25,225 nt of DNA from Saccoglossus kowalevskii (Eukaryota; Hemichordata; Enteropneusta; Harrimaniidae), in NCBI RefSeq assembly GCF_000003605.2, contig NW_003141315.1:195443-220667 (forward strand), in the 5' to 3' direction. The position numbers and the translations under genes are program-made. The stretch's first letter is position 1, and each line of letters begins with the position of its first letter. Below, in pieces: positions 1 through 10,900 of the stretch. The notes beneath the pieces were generated by a model. That model was not told the origin of the DNA and did no database searches. It was given only the letters and a program-made list of their open reading frames with translations.

Positions 1-340
1 AAATTGGCTTTGCTAAGCGATGAGTCGTTTAGTACAAAACACTGAATGATCAGAGCATGGTGTGCAGAGTTTTAGAGGTAAAGCAATTGTTAAGAATATA
101 TTAAAATTTGTGGAAAAGGGCAAAGGCTCTTACCTTAGTACAATGTCTGTACGGCGTCCTGGGCTGGCTGGCAAAATAATCACGTCATCGAAAGATGCGT
201 GTACGTGTACTGTAGACAATTTCCATGACGCTGCATTGCATGCGTAGAGTCAACGTGACAATTTCTGCGTATCAATTTTTCTCCGCCTTTTTCAACAAAT
301 AATTCACTTTTTTCTCATGGGAAAACGTCGTCAATCTTAT

Positions 341-346
341 TTTATT
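341..346 (-). terminator. Possible poly(A) signal of the lectin gene
   Basis: AATAAA on the minus strand, about 95 bases beyond the stop codon of the truncated domain-5 exon. It is a plausible 3' end for the gene, but the hexamer is common in sequence this AT-rich. Confidence 0.3.
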
Positions 347-440
347 AGCCTGAACTTTGTCTTGACAGCGCAAATTATACCCAAATAAACGTCTTTGGAT
401 GATTTCTGGCACCCAAAATTGATTCTCGACTCAGTCCTAA

Positions 441-679
441 TTACGCGTTTAGGAATGACCTGGTGATCCAAAATTGACCTCGAATGAAAATACTGCCGCC
501 TACGGCGGGTCCCGGGATCATTGCGTCTAGTTCTTTGTTAGTACAGACACAGCTACCACTATTCCAGCCTGGGGAGACATTACCATCCACGGCATTGCTT
601 GCCGGGAAATCTGGGTTAAAATAACTACTTTGCGTTGCGGTCTTATCCTCTGCCACATTCGTTTGTATTAGTTCGGGCG
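441..679 (-). CDS. FTP lectin domain 5, truncated A exon with novel tail
   Basis: A phase-1 acceptor (TTATTCTAG) is followed by PELIQTNVAEDKTATQSS, NPDFPASNAVDG and SCVCTNKE. Homology to the other A exons stops at about 531, before the WWKVDLG core. The same frame then runs through 29 unrelated codons to a TAA at 443-441. No B exon follows within the window. Either this is a terminal exon created by a breakpoint, giving the protein half a domain and a new tail, or it is a dead remnant. An AATAAA lies about 100 bases downstream. Confidence 0.6.
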
Positions 680-3600
680 CTAGAATAAAGTTATTATTGT
701 TAGTCAACATTTGATTGAGTTAATGAATATTGCTTTTATTATTTTCAATTGTGGGAAGGGGTGAGATTAATATAGCTCAGCCAAATGATTCCGATATTTT
801 GAGATGTAATTAGATCAATAATATGTACAAAAAAACCCTGAAAATTGTTGGTGTGTGTTATATGACAAATTTCATATAATTACACGATAAACGGGATTTT
901 ATTTTTGATATATTGACCAATGTATACGGTATACAACGATCTACAAGTGATATTATGGGATGTCCCTTGGTATGCAAATACTGATTCTGTTCAAAGGAAG
1001 ATAGAGTAATTGTCAGAAATATTCGCGGCATATACATGGTTTATCTGCGTTCATAAAGATATCAAATTGGCGCCTTATTTGAGTTAAAAGTTGTAAAAGT
1101 TATGATACACCTAAACCTACTTCTGTAGTTTTTATTATAACTTCAAAAATTGTGGCGATGACATTTTCTACAATCATCTAACCTAGGATCCTTACTTCAA
1201 GAGTACATTTTCTTGGGGAAGTTTAACATTTTTATCAATTTCGTCAAAAATCAATAATGGCTGCGAAACCAAGTTGATGATCAAAATCGTGCTGCAGGCT
1301 TAATATGAAATTGGTTTATCAAAGCGCTAATGAGAAACAAATACAGACTTTTCTTACAAGTGTTGCCAAAAATTTCGTGACCGTTTATATTATATATTTG
1401 TTTTTATAAAATGCTCTTTGGGTGAAAAACAAGAACAACAACACATCATAGTCGGTTTAGAGGTAATATATGGGATGTGTTTCATACCTTCTGCCATGAC
1501 TTGCATTTCACAAAAGTTGAGGTAATCAGATCTGTCTACAAGCTGTATACTAACATAACGACCAACTATTGCACTACTGCATTTGATATTAATGTTATCC
1601 ACAAGGGTTTGGTATTCTTCTATTTTGTCACCACATTGAGTATTTTGGGAAATGTCTTATGACAAACCGACTCGGATTTCACAATCCACAATACGATTTT
1701 CTGAAATGTAACAAACAAAATGATAGCGTGTTATGTTCATTCGTAGTAAGAATAAGTGCTGGTTGATTACTGGAATTTCACGAAATGTGTACAGGCAATT
1801 TGGAGGAAAACCATGACGCTTGATTCTGAACTACTTTTAAAGTAATGAAACAACAAAATAAAATATTCAAAAAGAAATATTTTGATAATTAGCTAATATA
1901 ATGTTACAGTAGGTTGAATATTAAACTACCACAATAGTATGTAGTTTATTTGCATATTAGGAATGTCAGTGTTATCTCATAATATGTCTCTCATTTATTT
2001 GTTTGTTTGCAGATGACAAAGTGTTATCTTTTATATAATAAATTGCGACGGTTGTGATACAATGAAGTGTCCTCTTTTTAAGTAATCATATACATGGTTC
2101 TCAGATAAAAAGTATCAAATGAGTCATAATGATATTTCGTAAACAGATTTTCAAATTTGGGGCAAATCTTTTGAATTCCAAAATAACTTGGCCCTACTGA
2201 TTAGAGATGTCTACACACCCAGCGTGTCTTCAAAAATGAATATCGTGTATAATATAGTATAATACGGTTTAATACTATTGAGAGTATGTCATAAGTCATT
2301 GTGACAGTCAGTACTAAGACAGATTACAAATAGACCAAGAAACAACTCACTACAGCAGTCGTCCAGGCGATTAATAACATTTACTTCATACACATAGAAG
2401 TTTGCACCGAGATCCACTTTCCACCAGGCACCTTGTTCATTCGTAGTATCCATACATGAACCACTATCCCAGTTCGGGGAGGTATCACCATCCACAGCAT
2501 TGCTTGCCGGATAATCTGGGTTCTGATAACTACTTTGCGTTACGGTCTTATCCTCTGCCGCATTCATAAGTGCTACTCCGAATTCTAAATAGAAATCATT
2601 GTTGTGAGTCAATATTTTATTGAGTTAACGGGTATTGCTTATTTTCAATTCTAGGGGGGTGAGTTTAATGTAAGTCTGTCAAATTATTCTGATATTTTTG
2701 AGAAGAAATTAGACGAATAATAATTTTTAAAAATATCTTAAAAATCTTTGGTGTGTATTATATGACAAATTTCATATGATTACACTGCAAAATATTCTGG
2801 TTATAGTGACCAGCGTATACAGTATACAACGATCTACAAGTGATATTATGGGATGTCCCCTGGTATGCAAATACAAATTCAGTTTAAAGGTATATAGAGA
2901 ATTGTCTGAAATATCCACGGCATATATATGGTTTATCTCCGTTCATAATAAACGCTTCTATAAAAACCTTACTTCAAGATTAAATATCTGATCCATTTTG
3001 TCAAAACTGAAGGCTGACGAACCACGTTGCTGATCAAAATTAAGCCATATATGCTGCATGTCCAATATCAAGTTGACTGGTTAGAGCGCTCATGAGAAAT
3101 ATGCAACATTTCTTTGCCATTTTTGCCAAAAAGATCCCAATGTCAGCCAAACCTCGTGACGGATCATATTGTTTATTTTATTTTTCGTGATATTTTCTTT
3201 GGAAGAAAAAAAAACAACAGCACATCAATATAGATTCAGAGGTAATGGGGTTTGTTTCTTACCTTCTGCCATGACCTGCATTTCACAAAAGTTGAGGTAA
3301 TCAGATCTGTCCACAATCTGTATACTAACATAACGCCCAAGTATTGGATCGCTACATCGTATATAAATGGTGCCCTCACTGGCTTGGACTTCAGTTATTT
3401 TTTCACCACATTGCGTATTTAGGGAAATAACCTCTTTCAAGCCAACTCGGATTTCAGAACCCGCAATACGATTATCTGAAATGTAAAAAAGAAAATGACA
3501 GATTGCTATGTTCGTTCACAGTATGAATTAATGATGGCTGATTACTGGTCATTTTCAATCTCATCACGTAACGTATTTGGTAGGAATCTCACGGTATGTG

Positions 3601-4878
3601 TAGACGAAATTTGGATAAACAACCGCACACTTTGGATATATTCAAGGATAAACAGTTTGGCTTGATAATTAGTTAATTTGTTACAGTAGATTGAATATTG
3701 AACCACCATTAGGGTCTGTTTGCATATTATGCAGTATATTTGCATATTATGAATGTCATTGATATCAGATAACATTGCATTTGTTTGTTTATTTGTTTGA
3801 TTTTGGTTTGATTGTTTGTTTGTTTGTTTATTTGATGATGCCAAAGTTATTTTTTTTGTAGACTGACTCGGGATGGTTGTGATACACTGAAGTGTTTTTT
3901 GTGTGTAATTATATCCATGATTTTCTAATCAGAAATCGTATGAGTTATTTTCATCAACAAAAGTTAAATCTTCAAATTGGGGGCTAACCTTTTGTAAGCT
4001 TCAAAGTAACTTGGCCCTACTGACTAAATAGATCTACACACTTAGAATACCATGTTTTAATCTCCGGAGAAAAATTAGTATAGTGTAACCTGTATTTAAT
4101 ACGGTAATATGTATCTAACACGGTAATATGTTTCTAATACGGTAATATGTATCTATAACGCTAATATGCATCTAATACGGTAATATGTTTCTAATACGGT
4201 AATATGTATCTAATACGGTAACATGTATATAATACGGTAATATGTATCTAATACGGTAATATGTTTCTAATACGGTAATATGCATCTAATACGGTAATAT
4301 GTATCTAATACGGTAATATGTTCCTAATACGGTAATATGTATCTAATACGGTAATATGTTTCTAATACGGTAATATGTATCTAATACGGTAATATGTATC
4401 TAATATGGTAACATGTATATAATACGGTAATATGTATCTCATACTATCAGGGGTATGTCAAAATCCATTATTCCATTACGCATTAAGAAAGATTACAAAT
4501 ACATTAGCTACAACTCACCACAGCAGTCTTTGCGATTAGTAACAACTACTTCATACACATGGTATTTCGCACCGAGATCCACTTTCCACCAGGCACCTTG
4601 TTCTTTCTTAGTCATTATACAGGTACCACTAACCATGCTTGGATCTATATTACCATCCACAGCATTGCTTGCATATTGATTGACATAATATTTACTACTT
4701 TGTGATGCTGTCTTACCAAGTGCTACATTATCTAGTACTTGTTGGTATTCTGAAAATGAAGTTATTTTCGCAATTCGACATTTGATTGAGTTAAGTGATA
4801 TAGCTTTTTATTTTGAGACGAGTTTAATCCATATAAGTAAAATTATTTTAATATTTTAGATGCACTAAACCAATAATA

Positions 4879-4914
<36 letters not shown>

Positions 4915-7900
4915 GCTTGAAAGCCTTTACTGTCACATGACATATTTCACATAATTACACTGTAAACTGGAAATTATTCTGGTTATTGTGACCAGCGTAT
5001 ACAGTATACAACAATCTACGAGTGATATTTTGTAGTTTCCTCTAGTATGCAAATACTAAATCTGTTCATAGGTAGATAGAGCAATTGTCATAAATATTCA
5101 CGACATATACATGGTTTATCTGCGTTCATATTATACATTTCTATTAAAATCAAATTGGCGCCATGGTTGCATTTAGATCGCGCGCAATTAATTATAATAA
5201 TTATGCTACACCTAAACCTATTTTTGTAAGCATGGCAGTATCTGCATTTCTAATTCTCAATTCAAAAATTGTGGCGATGAAATTTCTGAAGGAATTTTAC
5301 CTCAAGATGACATCTCCTCGAGGAAGCATGGAATTGAACTCTTAGTGAATTTTATCAAAAATCAATAATGGCGGCGAAATCGCGTTGCTGTTCGAAAATT
5401 ATGTTATTCTTTCCGTAATGAGCTTTAGCCGTATATGCTACATACCTATTATCGAGTTGATTTGTTAAAACGTCCATGATTAACAAATGCACAATTTTAA
5501 AAAAATTTGGACAAATAAAATCAAAATGCCAGCAAAACCCCGGGACTGATCATAATATTAATTTTTTTCTCATAAAATGTTCTTCAGAAGATAAGAAAAA
5601 CAACAAATCATAATCGGTTTAAAGGTAATGTATAGTGTTTGTTTCTTACCTTCTGCCATGACCTGCATTTCACAAAAGTTGAGGTAATCAGACCTTCCTA
5701 CAATCTGTATACTAACATAACGCCCAACTAATGCAGGGCTACATCCAAAATGAATGGTAGCCACACTGGTTTGGCTTGCAGTTACTTTTTCACCACATTG
5801 AGTATTTTCGGAAATGTCTTCTGACGAGCCGACTCGGATTTCAGAACCCACAATACGAGTTTCTGAAATGTAATTCACAGTATGAATTAATTATGGCTGA
5901 TTACTGGTCATTTTCAATCTTATCACGGGACGTATTTGGTAGGAATCTCACGGTATGTGTAGACGAAATTTGGATAAACAACCGCACACTTTGGATATAT
6001 TCAAAGAGGAACTGTTTGACTTCATAATTAGGTAATTTGTTGCAGTAGGCTGAATATTGAAGTACCAGTAGAGTATATTTGCATATTATGCAGTCTATTT
6101 GCATACCTCAACCCGATGTTCTGAAATGTAACAACAATATGATAGATTCGTATGTTCATTCATAGTATCTAATACGGTTTAATACTATTGAGAGTATGTC
6201 AAAAGCCATTGTGACAGTCAATACTAAGACAGATTACAAATAGACCAAGAAACAACTCACTACAGCAGTCTTCCAGGCGATTAATAACATTTACTTCATA
6301 CACAGTGTAGAGTGCACCGAGATCCACTTTCCACCAGGGACTTTGTTCATTATTAGTACCGATACACGTACCACCACTCCAGCTTGGGGAGGTATTACCA
6401 TCCACAGCATTGCCTGCCGGATAATCTGGGTTCACATAACTACTCTGCGTGCGGTCCTACCCACTGCCACATTCGTTACTACTGGTTCGTATTCTAAATA
6501 GAAGTCATTGTTGTGCGTGAACATTTGATTGAGTTAATAGATATTGCTTTGATTAGTTTCTATTTTATAGAGGGTTGAATTTAATCATGATCAGTCAAAT
6601 TATTTCGGTATTTTTAGATGCATTTAGACCAATAATATGTAAAAAAAAAAATAATGATATAATTACACAGTAAACAGAAAAATATTTTGACCAGCGCATA
6701 CAGTATATGACAATCTACAAGTGATCCCCTTATGCAAATGCTATCTCAGTTCGAAGGTAGATAGAGCTATGAATCAACGGAAATATCCACGGCATTTACA
6801 TGGTTTATCTCATATTATACGTTTATATTAAAATCAAATGCGCGCCTTGTTTGAGTTAAGTTCACGTTCAATAGTAATTATGATACACTTAAACCTTCTT
6901 TTGTATGCATTGACGGGTAAATTGTAAAGATGAGATTTCTACAATCATTCATCCTAGAAATTTAAGACGACATCTTCTCTAGGTAGCATAGTATTTTTGA
7001 TCAATTTTGTCGCAAATTCGTAATGGCAGCCAAACCATGTTGCTGATCAAAATTATGGTATTTTTTTTTCTTTTAAGAAGATTTAGACATATATGTTGCA
7101 TGCCTAAGTTGAATGGTCATGATAAATACAAATATATATTTTTTTTTTGCGGTTTTGGAAAAAAATCGAAATACCAGCCAAACCGCATAACTGATCATAT
7201 TATTACAAATGCCCTTAAAAATAATAATAACAACACATCATAGTCGGGTTAGAAGTACGGGTGGTGTTTGTTTCTTACCTTCTGCCCAGACCTGGAATTC
7301 ACAAAAATTGAGGTAATCAGATCTGTCTACAATCTGTACACTAACATATCGCCCAACTATTGGATCGACACATTCGAGGTAAATGGTAGTGAAAGCGATT
7401 TGTTGTTGAGTTATTTTTTCACCACATGGAGTATTTAGGGAAATAACTTCTGACAAACCGACTCGGACTTCAGAATTCAGAATACGATTTGCTGAAATGT
7501 AACAAATAATATGATAGCGTGTTATGTTCATTGATAATAAAAATAAGTGCTGGCTGATTACTGGTCATTTTATCACGTGACGTATTTGGCAGGAATCTCA
7601 CGGGATGTGTACAGGAAATTTCGGTGAAAACCAGCACACTGAAAATAAAACATTGTACCCATTCATAAAAGACGCTTGATTCTGAATTACTTTAAAAGTA
7701 ATGAAACACTAAAATAAAATATTCAAAAAGAAAATATTTTGATTTTGATAATTAGCTAATTTGTTGCAGTAGGTTGAATATTGAACCATCATTAGAGTAT
7801 GCAGTCTATTTGCATAATATGAATGTCAGTGTTATATGATAATATAGCTCTCATTTATTTGTATATTTGAAGATGTCAAAGTTATTCCCATCTTCTTTAT

Positions 7901-10900
7901 AGACTGACTTATGACGGTCGTGATACAATGAATGTTCTTTTTTTGTGTAATCATATTCATGGTTCCATGTTCAGAAGTACCCTACGAGTCATTGTGATGT
8001 TTCGTAAAACAAAAATTGTAAATCTCCAAATTTGGGGCTAGCCTTTTGAGCTTCAAGGAAACTTGGCCCTACTGACTAAAGAGATTAATACACTAAGAGT
8101 TTTTTTAACACTATTTTTCGATTTCTAAAGCAGAATGAGTATAGTGTAATCTGTATCTTACGGAATACAAAATATTTGGAGTATGTCAAAAGCCATTGTT
8201 ACATTCACTATTAAGACAGATTATGAATAGACCAAGAAACAACTCACAGCAGCAGTCTATGCGATTAACAATAGCTACTTCATACACAGTGTATTTTCCC
8301 CCGAGATCCACTTTCCACCAGGCATTTTGTTCTTTCTCAGTCAATATACAGGTACCAATATTAAAGTTCGGGATAATATCACCATCCACAGCTCTTTCTG
8401 CCAGGATATATGGTGAAAATAGACTACTTTGCGTTGCTGTCTTCATTAACGCCACATTCTCTACTAATTCTTGGGATATCTAAAAAATAAGGATAAATAT
8501 TCAGATTATAAATACTTATATAATAGTAAATTTATATTTACCATCATCATATTCGCTGGAAACTCTACCAACCTAGATTGCCTATTTAAAAATGATTAAG
8601 TATTATTTTGTGTGCCAAGTTAAAGACTTAAATAAGTGAAATGTTGGTTTAAATGATGATCAGATCAATTCTTAGTATTTCAATATCAATCATCTTATTT
8701 AGGATGTCTTTTTGACTACTCATATATATGACTGGTTCAATTGGTGGGGCAGAATATGCTTATTTGTTTTTTTCAAACATCCACTATCACTTGTTGGTCT
8801 TAACGTTAATGGCCACATATCTTCCTTTTGTACATTAATTGTTATGAATGCTCCTAGACTAAAGATTTTATCTGGGAAGACCAATTCCACTTTGTTTGAC
8901 CGAGCCTGGTTGACGCCAGGATAGCGCATTAAATTTCCATTTGATAGGAAGATGGCCGCACAGCAATCATGTAATCCCAAACATGCACCATGAGTCAGCA
9001 CTAGTACTTGCAATTTTCACATACAAAAAAAAAACAGGAAAGACAACAGTGACTTTCAAAAAAAAAGATTTCATCTAGCACATTACTGTACACATTTTCA
9101 GTGTCCAAGTATGCAGAATGTAATTGACCCATGTGTATATTGTTATTGTTATATGTCCATTGCACCTTTTCAACGCCCTATGCGAGGATATTGAATTAAC
9201 GGATGGTTACGTCGGTTGCTCTCATTTTTCACTACTCATTTGGAATGCATAGAATATTATTATAAGAAAAATTAAATCTTCAAGCAGCATTACAGGTCAT
9301 AAGCAAGTTGTTTTCTAGATGGTTGACAAATGTAACCTCAATTATTAAATTGTAGATATATAATCTACGTACAGTTATTATTCATAGAATTATAATATAA
9401 AACAAAGATAAGGCCACACCGACTTAATTTTATGGATGACATCCGCGCGCGCATTAGTTTTCTTCTGTTTTAAAAAAAAATCTTTGACGACGAGTCTACA
9501 CAGATCGGTTTTCTGTCCGGAACTTGCCGACTCATATTGCCACAAAGCGCCGGCTTGTCGTAAAACTCGTTTTGGACTACCTCAAAACATGCCAATTTTG
9601 TCGCAAATGATTCCAACATGGCGACCACGCCACCAAAATACGTGAGCATAAAAGTTCAGAGGAAAAACGGAGGGATTATTGTAGACTGGTACGCAATTGA
9701 CGTCGGCCAGGGAGATGTGGCGTTTACACAGCTATACGAGAGATTGCTAGCGGCAAGCGAGTTTCGCCCAGACAACTATAAGGACATATTGTCCAGAATG
9801 GCTATCTCGCGTTTCTTCTGCAACGATGAGAGAAATGGGAGGGGAGTGGAGGTGTATGGTGGCCTAAAAGTTGGTCAGGCGACAAGTCAGTTCGGTTGTT
9901 TTGTTAGCATTGAAGTCGACAAAACTGCAAAGAAAGCAGAGGAAGTTCCGCTTTGGAGGTGAAGAAAATTTTGAATGCAGTGTTTCTGACTGAAGATACT
10001 TCATCATGACTACATGTACTAGAGCTTGTCTGAAATTGTTATACATGTACCTGTGACAGTAATACAGTACGAGAGGTGTACATCAACATGTGCCTCCTAC
10101 AAATAAAGACTTCTTGTTGTTGTTTTTGGTACTCCGCAGTTCTGTGTTTTAGCAGCATTTTTTTTGACAGAATTTTTTTTTCGCCCTCTCGCATTAGATT
10201 TTGGGTCTCTAGAGAATGTCTTCCATAAAATTAAATCAGTGTGGCCTAATCTAAAATAATAATACAAAATCAGATGAAAAATCCAAGTTCTGTACATCTG
10301 CAATGCAGCGTAGACCTCGAGAGGACGCTATATTAACTGCAATTATTCGATTTTTGAATTATTTTTATAATCAAATATTATCACATGAGATTATGCTCAG
10401 CAAATATGGCAATATGCTGTTCAATGGTATTGGGTCGATGAAAAATGGCAATGAGGAGAGTGTTCTTAATTGAAATTCAAAGATGATGATTAAACCACGT
10501 AACTGATCACAATTATTGTACTTTTTGTGAGAAGATTTAGCTATAGGTATTACAAGAATAATTTCAAGTCGTTTAAGCTGTGATGAAAAACAAGTGCTTG
10601 TGACTTGTATTTAAAAGCCACTCACTGAGTGGCTGACACTTTAATATTTGTGGCGGTACATCCTCCGTATGGTTTTGGGTACTGATCTGTGCTATTGTAA
10701 GTAAACAACAGTTGCTTCATTGCTCCTGGGTTTGAATATATGCCAATTGATTTCTGATCTATTTTCACTGTTGTATGGTCAAAATGATTCCACGCCGTGC
10801 TTGACAAGATGAACAATACTAATAGTATCGCGAAGAATCGCTGATGCATTTTGGCGATATTGTGCTAAAATTGTCTTCGGTATGTGGCCCAGGACTGAAC

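Larger units (their letters stand above)
1..8480 (-). repeat. Tandem array of about 2-kb FTP-domain units
   Basis: A exons recur at about 550, 2470, 4630, 6380 and 8360, and B exons at 1590, 3370, 5760 and 7390. The introns are homologous too. A motif around GGGATGTCCC with TATGCAAATAC recurs near 955-985 and 2848-2875, with decayed versions near 5035-5055 and 6725. A TTTGCATATTATGAATGTCA-like string recurs near 1950, 3735, 6070 and 7810. Whole units including intron DNA were therefore copied, not just exons. The introns (680-1487, 1701-2350, 2585-3262, 3476-4518, 4750-5649, 5863-6260, 6494-7278, 7492-8247) hold no other gene that I can support. Confidence 0.85.

Noticed and set aside
137-235. 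Minus-strand exon ending at an AG|GTAAGA donor
   Set aside because: The donor is good and a frame is open, but no convincing acceptor and no FTP B-exon motif (GRYV, FCE) is present.
62-247. Plus-strand 61-codon ORF
   Set aside because: It starts at GTG, has no motif and no splice context; a chance frame.
4097-4438. CRISPR-like array
   Set aside because: The 19-bp units are directly adjacent with no unique spacers, so it is a minisatellite in an intron.
8720-9013. Minus-strand 97-codon open frame
   Set aside because: It has no ATG at its start (TTG), no known motif, and its plus-strand shadow is equally open.
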